Made by a program: the position numbers and the translations under genes. A stretch of DNA of 64,000 nucleotides from Pseudomonadota bacterium. Lineage in GTDB: Bacteria; Pseudomonadota; Alphaproteobacteria; Rhizobiales; Hyphomicrobiaceae. The stretch lies in NCBI GenBank assembly GCA_018242295.1, contig JAFECE010000001.1, positions 233,939 to 297,938 of the forward strand. The letters run 5' to 3'. This document shows positions 38,864-50,187 of this stretch, piece after piece; position 1 is the first letter of the stretch; each line of letters begins with the position of its first letter. Under the pieces are notes generated by a model. That model saw only the letters and a list, made by a program, of their open reading frames with translations. It had not been told where the DNA came from and did no database searches.

Positions 38864-40498
38864 TCAGTAACTTAGCCCCAGGGCATTGCCGATCATGTCG
38901 CCGACGTTGGCGCTTTTGCGCTTGGATGAGGGAACGTAATCGCCGTCGATGTTCTCACCGCGCGCAGCTACCGCTGCGGGATTAAACGATGGCTCGACCG
39001 GCGCCAGGTGATCCCGGCCCTTGTTAATTTTTCCCCATTGGCCATCGAGCGCCTGGGTCACGCGCTTCTCGTGACCGTAGACGTCCCGGAAGGTTTTCAG
39101 CTTGCCGTCCTCGCCGACCCATGTCGTGAAATAGACGAGATGGATCGGGATTTCCTTGGTGATCGGGATCTCGTTGTTCAGCGGACCCGACCGATCAAGC
39201 TCGGCGATCTTTTCCGGGTCCCAGCCTTTGTCTTCCTTGAGGATAAGCTCGGCGAGCTGCATCGGCTTCCAGACGCGCAGGCAGCCATGGCTCAGCGTGC
39301 GCTGGGCGGGCTTGAACATCCATTTGTCCGGCGTGTCGTGCATGTAGATCGTGTGCTGGCTCGGGAACGAGAACTTGACGTGGCCGAGCACGCTCTTCGG
39401 GCCGGGCGGCTGGATGACATCATAGTTGCGGATGTCGCTCGTCGCCCAATCGATGCTGCGATAGTCGACGGCGCGCTGGCCGTTTTTAGTGACGATCTGC
39501 AAGCCGTACTGGCGCATCATGCCGCCGCCGCGGATTAGGTTCGGCCACAGCTCGTTGACCATGATGCTTTCGGGAACGCGCCACGCAGGGCGCAGCACGA
39601 CGTATTTCAAGGGCCGTGAAAATATCGTCGTCTGCTTATCGAGGAGGCCGGCGACGATCTTCTCCGAGCGAATGATCTGCCCGTCCTTGTAGACGTACTG
39701 CATGAACTCGGGGATGTTGTTCAGCACGTAGAAGTCGCCCATGTTGGGCCACATCCAGCGCCACATCTCCATGTTGGCGCGAATGCGTTTGGCGTCGGGG
39801 CTCAACTTGTTGGGCTTTCCGTCCTTCGGCAGCATCGTGAGATAAATCTGGCGCAGCTTCTCGAACTGCGGCTGCTGCGGCTGAAGGCTGCGCAGGTAGG
39901 CGTCCGGTTCATGCGTCGCCGCGAGCGCTTCGATGATGACCTTGGGTTCGATCCATTGCGGACGCCGGTCGAGGTTCGTCGTCAGCATTTCGGCCGGATC
40001 GGGAATGCGGCCGCCGCGCGCGTCGCGCGCATAGAGAAGAGCGGCTTTCGAGAATTGGATTTCGGCTGCTGCGAGTGAATCGGTGTCGGTTGCGTTCAGG
40101 GCGCCGCCGGCGAGGCTCGGGAGTTTGAACCGCGTTGCGTCGAGGCCGTACGCGTCCGCGTTTTCGATCTCGGTGGCGAGGGCCTTGGCTTCGGGCTTCA
40201 GGCCGGATGCCGTGACCCAAAGTGCTTCGCCGTGACGGCCCTTGTAGAAATCGGCGAGGGCGGTTTGATCCTTGCGGCCGTGTTCGTCGTCCGCGGCAGG
40301 CTCGGCGGCGAGCTTCGTTCGCGCGGCCATCAGGATAGCGTCATCTTGAACGGCAGGCGCCTCGACGGCGGCCGCCTGCGTGGGCGGAGTTTCGGCTGGA
40401 TGCGGCGGGTCGTCGGCGAGCGCCGGAGATATCATCAGCAAGCCGCCGATCAGCACAGCGGTCAACGAACCCGGCAGAAGATCCCTGAAGCTCTTCAT
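38864..40498 (-). CDS. L,D-transpeptidase (YcbB/LdtD-like, with peptidoglycan-binding-type N-region)
   Basis: A 544-residue secreted or anchored enzyme (signal peptide about residues 1-28, MKSFRDLLPGSLTAVLIGGL). The YkuD catalytic core holds TLSHGCLRVWKP at residues 401-412 with nucleophile Cys406. Such enzymes make 3-3 cross-links in peptidoglycan and are numerous in polar-growing rhizobia. It lies between rplS and trmD, 134 bp after trmD. Length and order of the inserted region fit the YcbB class. Confidence 0.9.
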   Translation of the reverse strand: MKSFRDLLPGSLTAVLIGGLLMISPALADDPPHPAETPPTQAAAVEAPAVQDDAILMAARTKLAAEPAADDEHGRKDQTALADFYKGRHGEALWVTASGLKPEAKALATEIENADAYGLDATRFKLPSLAGGALNATDTDSLAAAEIQFSKAALLYARDARGGRIPDPAEMLTTNLDRRPQWIEPKVIIEALAATHEPDAYLRSLQPQQPQFEKLRQIYLTMLPKDGKPNKLSPDAKRIRANMEMWRWMWPNMGDFYVLNNIPEFMQYVYKDGQIIRSEKIVAGLLDKQTTIFSRPLKYVVLRPAWRVPESIMVNELWPNLIRGGGMMRQYGLQIVTKNGQRAVDYRSIDWATSDIRNYDVIQPPGPKSVLGHVKFSFPSQHTIYMHDTPDKWMFKPAQRTLSHGCLRVWKPMQLAELILKEDKGWDPEKIAELDRSGPLNNEIPITKEIPIHLVYFTTWVGEDGKLKTFRDVYGHEKRVTQALDGQWGKINKGRDHLAPVEPSFNPAAVAARGENIDGDYVPSSKRKSANVGDMIGNALGLSY

Positions 40499-40632
40499 CG
40501 CATCTCTCGATTGGCAACGCGCACTTGCCGAGAGGCCTATTCGCGGCGGCCTTGCGGCGTCACTGCGAATCTTTCCCCCGGGGTATTTGCGCAAGAAATC
40601 CTGGCCTTGCAAAGGCGAAGCGCCCACCAGTG

Positions 40633-41361
40633 TCACTTTGGGGTCCGGGTGGGACGCAAGAGATCCGGGCGGCGGCCGGCGGTCAGCTGTTCGGACTGGC
40701 GCCGTCTCCACTCTGCAACCTTTTTATGATCGCCCGAGAGCAGAATTTCAGGGATTGAGCGGCCTTCCCAATCGCGCGGCTTGGTGTACTGCGGGTATTC
40801 GAGAAGTCCGGTCTCGAAGCTTTCGCTGGTGAGGCTTTCCGCGGCACCAAGGACGCCCGGCAGAAGCCTGACGCAGGCTTCGATCAGGACCATCGCGGCG
40901 AGTTCGCCTCCGGCGAGAACATAGTCGCCGATCGAAATTTCTTTCAGGCCCTTCTCATCGATGACGCGCTGGTCGATGCCTTCGAAGCGGCCCGCGAGCA
41001 ATGTGACGCCCGGCCCTTCTGACAGGTCACGCACAAGGCTCTGTGTCAGCGGCGTGCCGCGCGGTGAGAGGTAGATCAGCGGAGCAGCGGGTGAAAGGGT
41101 TCGTGCGTGATCGAGCGCGGGGCCAAGGACATCGGCGCGGAGCACCATGCCGGCGCCGCCGCCCGCGGGCGTGTCGTCCACCTGCCGGTGACGCCCGAGG
41201 CCGAAGTCGCGGATCTGCAGGGTATCAAGCGACCAGATGTTGGCGGCGCGGGCTTGTCCGAGCAGCGATATATCGAGCGGTCCCGGAAACATTTCCGGGA
41301 ACAACGTCAGGACGAGTGCGGGCCATGCTGGCCGTCCATCACTCGTTGGGAAGTGGGCCAT
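40633..41361 (-). CDS. trmD: tRNA (guanine37-N1)-methyltransferase
   Basis: A 242-residue SPOUT methyltransferase that forms m1G37 and prevents frameshifting. GGGAGMVLRADVL, LSPRGTPLTQSLV and SIGDYVLAGGELAA make the trefoil-knot SAM site. ATG 41361 lies near a GTCATGCC palindrome. In relatives rpsP-rimM-trmD-rplS is one operon; here rpsP and rimM are not in the window. Confidence 0.96.
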   Translation of the reverse strand: MAHFPTSDGRPAWPALVLTLFPEMFPGPLDISLLGQARAANIWSLDTLQIRDFGLGRHRQVDDTPAGGGAGMVLRADVLGPALDHARTLSPAAPLIYLSPRGTPLTQSLVRDLSEGPGVTLLAGRFEGIDQRVIDEKGLKEISIGDYVLAGGELAAMVLIEACVRLLPGVLGAAESLTSESFETGLLEYPQYTKPRDWEGRSIPEILLSGDHKKVAEWRRRQSEQLTAGRRPDLLRPTRTPK

Positions 41362-41378
41362 GGCGCCTCTCGCGATTC

Positions 41379-41407
41379 CGTCATGCCGACGTTCGTCGGC
41401 ATGACGG
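41379..41407. repeat. short perfect palindrome upstream of trmD
   Basis: CCGTCATGCCGAC and its complement flank a 3-base centre. It is the compact form of the GTCATCC repeat family and could also be the 3' hairpin of the DUF1330 gene that ends at 41415. Confidence 0.6.
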
Positions 41408-41414
41408 TAGGTGG

Positions 41415-41702
41415 TTAGACGCCTTCGACGATCGTGATGTCGATTGATCCTGCACCCTGGCGAAGTGCTTTCGCTTCGGCGTATTCCGGCGATGTCGCGT
41501 AACCCTTCGCGTGCTCGTAGCTCGGAAACTCGAGGACGACGTTGCGCGTCGTGCCGTTACCTTCCATCACCTGGCTTTGGCCGCCACGAACGATGGGTTT
41601 GCCCTCGTACTTGTCGAGCGCGATCTTCGACTTCGCCACGTACTCAGCCCACTTCTCGGGGTTCGTGACGGTGGCATGGGCGATGACGTATCCCTTCGGC
41701 AT
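41415..41702 (-). CDS. DUF1330 family protein (dimeric alpha-beta barrel)
   Basis: A 95-residue protein from ATG 41702. The opening MPKGYVIAHATVTNPEKWAE and the GGQSQVMEG, VLEFPSYEHAKGYATSPEY blocks define DUF1330, small ferredoxin-like barrel proteins of unknown role, possibly in stress or monooxygenase-type chemistry. An in-frame extension to 41765 is not conserved. Only 53 bp separate it from trmD downstream. Confidence 0.88.
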   Translation of the reverse strand: MPKGYVIAHATVTNPEKWAEYVAKSKIALDKYEGKPIVRGGQSQVMEGNGTTRNVVLEFPSYEHAKGYATSPEYAEAKALRQGAGSIDITIVEGV

Positions 41703-41832
41703 TGCAATCTCTTTCTTTTGAACTTGCGTATTTGACGCGAGCATAATTGTCCGGTGAGGAGCCATAGCCGGACCGGCCCCGTCTCCGCAACCGGGGTAAG
41801 GGCAACTGGGGTGATGGGGCGGGGCTAATCCG

Positions 41833-42855
41833 TCAGCGGTTCAGGATGGGCTGCACCGCGCCCAGGGCCGCGTCTGCGCTGTTCTGATGCGGCTTGCTGC
41901 GGGGGCTCGCGCTGACGGGGTCGGAACCCCGGGCGAACATCGTACCTGAAACGACCGAATTCCAGCCGGTGCTGGTGCTGGCTTCCGCCGACTTCAGCTT
42001 CGGGCCATTGGCCTGGAGCTTCGGATCGGCCTTAACGAGACGCTTCACGGAGCGCGGCGACAGCGGGGCGATGCGTTTGCCGATCAGCGTTGGGCAGGCG
42101 GCATTCGGATCGTTGCCGACGGGCGTCAACGAATTGACGACGTAACGCTTCGCGCACATTCCGATCTTCGGTGGTTCACGGGTTCGCGCGAAGTCATCGT
42201 AGGCTTCTTTCAGCGGCTTCCAGGTATCCCGCGCCGGGTTGTCGGTGTGACGTTTCATGTTCTCCGCCGACATGCGGAAGGGAAAGACGTGGACCGGGAC
42301 GTGGGTCTCGCCCGCGCTCAGCGCATCGCGAACGAACGCGTAGATTTCTTCGATGTATTTGTCGGACATGGCGAAGCAGCCGACGCTGCGGCAGTCGCCG
42401 TGCACCATGATGAAGCCGCCGGTACGGCCGAGCGCTCTGTCGAGGGCGTTCGGGTAGCCGATATTGAAGGCGAGATGATATTTGCTGTCGGGCTTCAGCG
42501 CGTCCTCAGTGACGCCGTAGAAGCCTTCGGGCGACATCAGATCGCCGGTCGTGCGTTTGGGGCCGAGCGTTCCGCCCCAATTGCAGACGGGGAACGTCTT
42601 GACCAGCGCGTAGCGGCCGTTCGGGCGCGCCTTCCAGACTTCGAGCTCCGACTCTTCCTTGAAGACGCGAATGTAGACCGGCGCCTCGGGCACGATCTCT
42701 TTCATGATGAGGGCGGCTTCGACGAGGGAGGGGAGCGGCTTTTCGGCAGCGGCTTCGTCAGCCTGGGCGTGGCTCAGCATCAGGGTCGATCCGGCCACAA
42801 CGACCATTGCCGCAAGCAGGTGGGCCTGCTTGGTCAAACGCCACAACCAACGCAT
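41833..42855 (-). CDS. L,D-transpeptidase (YafK/YkuD type)
   Basis: A 340-residue secreted protein; signal peptide about residues 1-32 ending in SHAQA. The catalytic motif is VHGDCRSVGCFAMSD, with His152 and Cys160. Upstream, CNWGGTLGPKRTTGD and SPEGFYGVTEDAL match the YafK-like group, which in Escherichia coli contains DpaA-type amidases that cut the lipoprotein-peptidoglycan link. It may therefore be a hydrolase or a transpeptidase. The C-terminal 100 residues are low complexity. Start is ATG 42855 or GTG 42858. Confidence 0.88.
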   Translation of the reverse strand: MRWLWRLTKQAHLLAAMVVVAGSTLMLSHAQADEAAAEKPLPSLVEAALIMKEIVPEAPVYIRVFKEESELEVWKARPNGRYALVKTFPVCNWGGTLGPKRTTGDLMSPEGFYGVTEDALKPDSKYHLAFNIGYPNALDRALGRTGGFIMVHGDCRSVGCFAMSDKYIEEIYAFVRDALSAGETHVPVHVFPFRMSAENMKRHTDNPARDTWKPLKEAYDDFARTREPPKIGMCAKRYVVNSLTPVGNDPNAACPTLIGKRIAPLSPRSVKRLVKADPKLQANGPKLKSAEASTSTGWNSVVSGTMFARGSDPVSASPRSKPHQNSADAALGAVQPILNR

Positions 42856-43028
42856 CACGCTCGTAGAACCCCCGCCTGCTCTTACCCCTTGGCCGCCTCG
42901 GAGCTAATGCTTTTGACGGTTAAGGCTCGGTAAATACGAAGTGTGGGCTCGGCGAGGTGAGAGATGGGCGAAGCTGTGGCAAGGCCATGATCGGCCAAGG
43001 GAAACGGTCGGGAATTCTTGACGTGGAC

Positions 43029-43730
43029 TCAGCCGTTGGCGATGTGCGCCAGGAACGTTTCGGCGGCGGCCTTGGGGTCGGCTGCTGCATTGATCGGACG
43101 GCCGACGACGATGTGGTTGGCGCCGAAGCGCAGCGCGTCTTCGGGCGTGGTGATACGGCTTTGATCGCCGGTCTCGGCTCCCGGAAGACGGATACCGGGT
43201 GTTACGATCAGGAACTGCGGGTCGGTTTCGGCGCGAACGGCGGCGGCTTCCTGGCCCGACGCGATCACGCCGTCGAAGCCTGCCTTCTCCGCCATGCGGG
43301 CACGGCCGATGACCAGCCCGGACGGCGTTGCGGCGATGCCCTGCTCATCGAGGTCAGCCTGATCGAGGTTCGTCAGAACGGTGACAGCGAGTAGTTTCAG
43401 GCTTGTGTTGCCGCGTCCGCGCAGGGCGGCCGTCAGCGTCTTCGTGTCGTGGCCGTGGACGGTGATGAAATCGACGCCCAGTTTCGCGGCCGCCCGCACG
43501 GCATGTTCGACCGTGTTGCCGATGTCGAGAAACTTCAGATCGAGAAAAACGCGCTTGCCTTCGCGCTTCAGCTCCTGAGCCAATGACAGGCCGTCGGAAA
43601 AGAGAAGCTCGAGCCCTATCTTGTAGAAGCTGACGGTATCGCCGAGGCGATCGACGAGTGCGCGCGACTGGTCGTAGGATGGCAGGTCGAGAGCGACGAT
43701 CAGTTTGTCCCGTGTGGCGCGATCGATCAT
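43029..43730 (-). CDS. pyrF: orotidine 5'-phosphate decarboxylase
   Basis: A 233-residue TIM-barrel enzyme, last step of UMP synthesis. The catalytic DxKxxD is Asp64, Lys66, Asp69 (FLDLKFLDIGNTV), with a further Asp in VALDLP. ATG 43730 is preferred over TTG 43742, which would overlap the upstream reductase gene. It begins 8 bp from that gene's stop. Confidence 0.95.
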   Translation of the reverse strand: MIDRATRDKLIVALDLPSYDQSRALVDRLGDTVSFYKIGLELLFSDGLSLAQELKREGKRVFLDLKFLDIGNTVEHAVRAAAKLGVDFITVHGHDTKTLTAALRGRGNTSLKLLAVTVLTNLDQADLDEQGIAATPSGLVIGRARMAEKAGFDGVIASGQEAAAVRAETDPQFLIVTPGIRLPGAETGDQSRITTPEDALRFGANHIVVGRPINAAADPKAAAETFLAHIANG

Positions 43731-43738
43731 GTTTCCGC

Positions 43739-44338
43739 TCAACCGTGGAGCACGCGGGCGGCGCGTGCGAGTTTCTGGATGACGGCCTTCAGCTGCTCGT
43801 TCTGATCCTTGTTGTGCAAGTGGCCATTGTCGTCAAAGGCGTCGCGCATGCGGGGCAGGGCGAACTGCTCGGGAAGCACCAGAGCTCCGGTGCCGAGTTC
43901 TAGCACGGCGCGGAGCTGCATCAGACCGCGAAGGCCGCCGAGACCGCCTCCCGAAGCCGACGCCAGCGCAAAGACGCGTGTCTTGAAGACTTCGAGCGGC
44001 GCTTCGCCATCGTCGCGGATGTGACTGATCCAGTCGATGACATTCTTGAGCAACGGCGAGAACGAGGCGTTGTACTCAGGGCTGACAATGAAGATGCCGG
44101 TATGTGCCTTCATCAAGTTCTTCAGCTTGCGGGCATTGTCGGGCGGGCCCTCTTCCTCTTCGAGGTCGCCATGATAGATCGGCATCGGATAGTCGGCGAG
44201 GTCGACGAACGTCGAGGGGATGCTGTTGGCTTCCGCGATCATGGCGCCGAGTTTCGCCAGGCGCTTATTGAACGAGTTCAGACGGGCACTGCCCGCGAAG
44301 AACAGGAGGCGTGGATGGGGCGCGGAGGGGTCGGTCAT
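43739..44338 (-). CDS. NAD(P)H-dependent FMN reductase family protein
   Basis: A 199-residue flavodoxin-fold reductase. The FMN phosphate loop FFAGSARLNSFNKRLAK and the SPEYNASFSPLLKNVIDW block are diagnostic. Members reduce quinones, azo compounds or chromate with NADPH. It is directly upstream of pyrF (8 bp) in the same direction; functional linkage is not obvious. Confidence 0.87.
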   Translation of the reverse strand: MTDPSAPHPRLLFFAGSARLNSFNKRLAKLGAMIAEANSIPSTFVDLADYPMPIYHGDLEEEEGPPDNARKLKNLMKAHTGIFIVSPEYNASFSPLLKNVIDWISHIRDDGEAPLEVFKTRVFALASASGGGLGGLRGLMQLRAVLELGTGALVLPEQFALPRMRDAFDDNGHLHNKDQNEQLKAVIQKLARAARVLHG

Positions 44339-44369
44339 CGGGTCTGAAAGTCCAGTCTTGGGCGTTTAA

Positions 44370-44498
44370 GTCCCTCATCCGCCCCTTCGGGGCACCTTCT
44401 CCCCTTGGGAGAAGGAAGGGCTTCTCCTCTCCCGGAACGGGAGAGGATGCCCGTCGTGCCGGAGGCTCGCCTTCGGCGAGATGGGCAGGTGAGGGACT
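44370..44498. repeat. mosaic palindromic repeat, copy 6 (outward layout)
   Basis: Same order as the copy at 35977: GTCCCTCATCCGCCCCTTCG, CTTCTCCCCTTGGGAGAAGG, CCTCTCCCGGAACGGGAGAGG and a GGCTCGCCTTCGGCGAG hairpin ending GGCAGGTGAGGGACT. It fills the gap between dnaJ and the FMN reductase gene. Confidence 0.8.
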
Positions 44499-44579
44499 AA
44501 AAGATGTTGTGCGAGCCGGACCCTAGCGGCTTTCAAACCTTTGGCAAGGATCGGCTGGCGCGAACGTCAGAGCGCTCCG

Positions 44580-45731
44580 TCAGCCGCTCTTGCCTTCGAA
44601 AAATTCCTTTACCCGCGAGAAGAAACCGGCGCTCTCCGGGCTCGTCTCTTTGTGGCTCGCGCGCTCGAACTCCTCGAGGAGTTCGCGCTGTCTGCGCGTC
44701 AGGTTTTTCGGCGTCTCGACCTCGACCTCGATGTACATGTCGCCGGAGACTTTGGCGCGGAGTACGGGCATGCCCTTGCCGCGGAGGCGGAACTGCTTGC
44801 GGCTTTCGGTGCCTTCCGGGATCTTGACGCGTGTGGTCGTGCCTTCGAGCGTCGGCACGTCGATCTGGCCGCCGAGCGCGGCGGTCGTCATGGATATCGG
44901 CACTTTGCAGAAAACGTCGGCGCCATCGCGCTGGAAGAACTCGTGCGGCTTGATCGACAGGAAGATGTAAAGGTCGCCCGGCGCGCCGCCTCTGAGGCCT
45001 GCTTCGCCCTCGCCGGCAAGCCGAATACGGGTGCCGTCCTCGACGCCCGCCGGGATGTTCACCGACAGCGTACGCTCTTTCTGGACGCGGCCGGAGCCCG
45101 AGCAGTCGGTGCACGGGTCGTCGATCATCTCGCCGCGGCCCTGGCAGTGGGGGCAGGTGCGTTCGATGGTGAAGAAGCCCTGGCTGGCGCGGACTTTACC
45201 GACGCCGCCGCAGGTCGTGCAGGTTTTCGCCTTCGTTCCGGGCTTGGCGCCCGAGCCCGAGCAGGTTTCGCACTTGACGCTCGCCGGCACGCGGATTTGC
45301 GCGGTCTTGCCGGCGTAGGCTTCGGCGAGCGTGATTTCGAGATTGTAGCGAAGATCGGCGCCTGCCTCGCGGCCGGTTCGCGAGCGTCCGCCACCTGGGC
45401 CTCGCCGTCCGCCCATGAATTCGCCGAACAAATCGTCGAAGATGTCCGACATCGAGGATGCGAAGTCGGGGCCAAAGCCTGGGCCGCCGCGGCCGCCCAT
45501 GCCACCTTCGAACGCGGCGTGGCCGAATTGATCGTACGCGGCGCGCTTCTGCGGATCCTTCAGGGCCTCGTAGGCCTCGTTAACCTCCTTGAACCGTCGC
45601 TCCGCCTCTTTGTCTCCCGCATTACGGTCGGGATGGCATTCCTTGGCGAGGGTTCGATAGGAGGATTTGATCTCTATATCGGTGGCGCTCCGCTTGACGC
45701 CGAGGATCTCATAATAATCGCGCTTAGCCAT
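44580..45731 (-). CDS. dnaJ: chaperone protein DnaJ
   Basis: A 383-residue type I Hsp40. The J-domain carries HPD ([11 protein letters not shown]), followed by a Gly-rich region ([12 protein letters not shown]). Four zinc repeats follow ([36 protein letters not shown]), then the C-terminal client domains. ATG 45731 starts it; the longer frame crosses the dnaK-dnaJ gap. It works with DnaK and GrpE and is 158 bp downstream of dnaK. Confidence 0.97.
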   Translation of the reverse strand: MAKRDYYEILGVKRSATDIEIKSSYRTLAKECHPDRNAGDKEAERRFKEVNEAYEALKDPQKRAAYDQFGHAAFEGGMGGRGGPGFGPDFASSMSDIFDDLFGEFMGGRRGPGGGRSRTGREAGADLRYNLEITLAEAYAGKTAQIRVPASVKCETCSGSGAKPGTKAKTCTTCGGVGKVRASQGFFTIERTCPHCQGRGEMIDDPCTDCSGSGRVQKERTLSVNIPAGVEDGTRIRLAGEGEAGLRGGAPGDLYIFLSIKPHEFFQRDGADVFCKVPISMTTAALGGQIDVPTLEGTTTRVKIPEGTESRKQFRLRGKGMPVLRAKVSGDMYIEVEVETPKNLTRRQRELLEEFERASHKETSPESAGFFSRVKEFFEGKSG

Positions 45732-45889
45732 GATGCGCTGTTCTATGACCCGTTGGGTGAATGGTTGCTGGTCGGCGAATGGTCGCAACGATGACGAGCG
45801 TTTTATCTCAATTTTTCGCCCTCAGGCCAGCCCGGCGCTCCATTTTCTGGGGCGGCCAGGTGGTCCGAGGGCGATTTTGGGCTCGACTC

Positions 45890-47818
<1,929 letters not shown>

Positions 47819-47936
47819 TCGTGTCAATCCTTCTCAGTTGCGGCAGACCGGGTGGACCCTGTTTGGCATCCGACGTGCGCCCCAACGAGAGGTTAGAGGC
47901 ACCGGTCCCCAGGATTTCAATAGTGTAACCGAGGGT

Positions 47937-47967
47937 TATATAGGGGCCTGTTTCGGGGGTGCAACGC
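47937..47967 (-). promoter_or_regulatory. RpoH (sigma-32)-type promoter of dnaK
   Basis: On the minus strand CCCCTATATA (47946 to 47937) is a good alphaproteobacterial RpoH -10. GTTGCA (47965 to 47960), 13 bp further upstream, is a -35 close to the CTTG consensus. No CIRCE element was found nearby. Confidence 0.65.
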
Positions 47968-47986
47968 TTCTTCCACCCGCGACAGA

Positions 47987-48169
47987 TCACTTTCTAGCCT
48001 CTACGATTACACGGCAGCGGTCGGCACTGGTCTTCAAAAACTCATCTATTTTCAGGGCTTTCGACGGGTATCGAAAGCGATCGGCGAATACGAGCCCCTC
48101 TCTTATGCGAAGCTCGTATTTTAAAATTCCTAAGGTTTGTCTCCAAACCGGCGGAAGCAAAATGTCCAC
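47987..48169 (-). CDS. doubtful small ORF between grpE and dnaK
   Basis: A 60-residue frame starts with GTG 48169, just 3 bp after the grpE stop, and has an ordinary amino-acid composition (RQTLGILKYELRIREGLVF). No Shine-Dalgarno or family is recognisable. It may be a spurious reading of the grpE-dnaK gap; the rest of the gap (47819-47986) holds the dnaK promoter and leader. Confidence 0.25.
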   Translation of the reverse strand: MDILLPPVWRQTLGILKYELRIREGLVFADRFRYPSKALKIDEFLKTSADRCRVIVEARK

Positions 48170-48172
48170 TGC

Positions 48173-48829
48173 CTATGCATTGGACGCATCGGACGGCGGG
48201 GTGGCCTCTCGGCCTTCCGGCGCGGGCGTGTCGCCGTTTTTTCCCGCTTTCGGGCCGCCGCGCGAGACGACGGCCATCGCGGGACGCAGGCAGCGATCAT
48301 CGAGCAGATAGCCGACTTGGTACACCTGCAGCACCGTGCCGGCGGGGACGCTCGTATCTTCCTTCTCCATCACCGCCTGATGGTGGTGGGGGTTGAAGGG
48401 CTGGCCGGTCGGGTCGATGGCGCGGACGCCATAGCGTTCGAGGACGGACTTATAGTCGCGTTCGGCAAGAACGACCCCGTCGAGCAAGGTCTTCAGCGCC
48501 GGATCGGTCTCAACGGCTTCTTTGGGAACTGCGGCTATCACGCGCTGGAAATTGTCACCCACGGACAGGATGTCCTTCGCGAACTTGGTGACCGCGTACT
48601 TGGCGGTCTCTTCCTTTTCCTTTTCCAGGCGGCGCCGGACGTTCTCGGTCTCGGCAACGGCGCGCAGGTATTGGTCCTGCTTGCCAGACAGATCTTCCAA
48701 TCTTTTATCGAGATCGGTCTGAAGGGCGCCGATCATGGCCTTGAGCTGTTCGACGCCGACGTCATCCGGCGAGGCTGCCGAGGTGGGCGGTTGAACGTGT
48801 TCGTCGACCGGCTTCTGTTCGTCGCTCAT
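48173..48829 (-). CDS. grpE: nucleotide exchange factor GrpE
   Basis: A 218-residue partner of DnaK. After an acidic/Pro-rich N-terminus comes the long coiled coil (LRAVAETENVRRRLEKEKEE), then the C-terminal beta domain with NPHHHQAVME and TVLQVYQVGYLLDDRCLRPA, all typical. ATG 48829 has a GAAGAG site. It lies between hrcA (upstream) and dnaK on the same strand. Confidence 0.95.
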   Translation of the reverse strand: MSDEQKPVDEHVQPPTSAASPDDVGVEQLKAMIGALQTDLDKRLEDLSGKQDQYLRAVAETENVRRRLEKEKEETAKYAVTKFAKDILSVGDNFQRVIAAVPKEAVETDPALKTLLDGVVLAERDYKSVLERYGVRAIDPTGQPFNPHHHQAVMEKEDTSVPAGTVLQVYQVGYLLDDRCLRPAMAVVSRGGPKAGKNGDTPAPEGREATPPSDASNA

Positions 48830-48956
48830 TTTTCTCTTCGCTGAAAGTGCCAATGGTGAATTCCGAAGGGTCCCGCGATATCGGCCGTGGCACCGGAAAA
48901 ATCAAGGCGGTTCAAAATGCACAACATCTGGCGGGGCAACGCGATGCCTTGAAAAC

Positions 48957-50030
48957 TTAGCCGATGAGGCGACTTACGAGCTTCGCCGTATAATCCACCA
49001 TCGGAATAATACGCGCGTAGTTGAGCCGCGTCGGGCCGATCACGCCAAGGACACCGACGACGTGACGCGTCTGGTCGCGAAACGGCGCGACGATCAGAGA
49101 TGAGCCCGAAAGGGAGAACAATTTGTTTTCCGAGCCGATAAAAATGCGCACGCCTTCGGCCGTTTCGGATGCGCCGAGCAGCTCCACAATGTCCTGCTTC
49201 GATTCGAACGCGTCGAAGAGCTGGCGAATGCGCTCGAGATCCTCGGCTGCCGTGACATCTTTCAACAGATTGCTCTGGCCGCGCACGATGAGGCTCTTGC
49301 GGTCGTCGGAGACGCCTGACCATTCAGCGAGGCCTGCCTTGATGACTTTCTGGGTCAGCTGATCGAGCTCAGCCTTGGCCGCGCTCAACGACTTTTCGAT
49401 TTCGGCCTTGGCTTCCGCCAGCGTCATGCCGCGGAGATGGGTGTTGAGATAATTCGACGCTTCCTGCAGCGCCGAGGGCGGCAGGCCTTCAGGCAAGTTG
49501 ATGATGCGGTTTTCGACGTTCTGATCCTCGTCAACCAGGATCACCAGTCCGCGCCCCGGTTCCAGAGGCACGAATTCGATGTGCCGCAGCCGGGCAACCT
49601 GCTTTTCGGCAAGCACGACGCCGGCACAGTGGGAGAGGCCCGAGATGAGTTCGCCGGCTTCGCTCAAAAGCTGATCGACGGATTTGTCGCGGCGGTAGGC
49701 GATCTGCGTCTCGATCTGGTGGCGCTCGTCCATCGATACGTCGCCGACTTCGAGCAGGCCGTCGACGAAGAGCCGCAGGCCGAGCTGAGTCGGCAGGCGG
49801 CCGGCGGATGTGTGGGGGGAAATGATGAGCCCGAGCTGCTCCAGATCGGACATGACGTTGCGGATCGAGGCCGGCGACAGGGCGATCGGCAGGGCACGGG
49901 ATAGGTTGCGCGAGCCGACCGGCTCGCCCGTCGCGAGGTAACTTTCGACGATTCTTCGAAGAATAGTCCGTGAACGCTCGTCCAGCTTCTGGAGCTGGGT
50001 TTTGCCGCTGAGCAGCGTCGCACTCGCCAT
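48957..50030 (-). CDS. hrcA: heat-inducible transcription repressor HrcA
   Basis: A 357-residue repressor that binds CIRCE elements. The N-terminal winged helix shows [20 protein letters not shown] and [19 protein letters not shown]-like and C-terminal parts follow, ending SKLVSRLIG-like (AKLVSRLIG). ATG 50030 has GAGGA upstream. hrcA-grpE are co-directional and hrcA diverges from rph. No CIRCE was seen in this window, so its targets (normally groESL) are elsewhere. Confidence 0.95.
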   Translation of the reverse strand: MASATLLSGKTQLQKLDERSRTILRRIVESYLATGEPVGSRNLSRALPIALSPASIRNVMSDLEQLGLIISPHTSAGRLPTQLGLRLFVDGLLEVGDVSMDERHQIETQIAYRRDKSVDQLLSEAGELISGLSHCAGVVLAEKQVARLRHIEFVPLEPGRGLVILVDEDQNVENRIINLPEGLPPSALQEASNYLNTHLRGMTLAEAKAEIEKSLSAAKAELDQLTQKVIKAGLAEWSGVSDDRKSLIVRGQSNLLKDVTAAEDLERIRQLFDAFESKQDIVELLGASETAEGVRIFIGSENKLFSLSGSSLIVAPFRDQTRHVVGVLGVIGPTRLNYARIIPMVDYTAKLVSRLIG

Positions 50031-50187
50031 AGGGTCCTCAATTCTCACGCTTTTCGAATCTATGAACCGCGGGGCCCGGCGTCAAATGCCTCGCGGGCCA
50101 TGAGGTCAAGTTAGCCCTGTTTCCGGTTGATGGACCCCGGGGCCTTCTTTAGGGTCGCGGCCGCAACGTTAACAATTCAGGGAAAAC

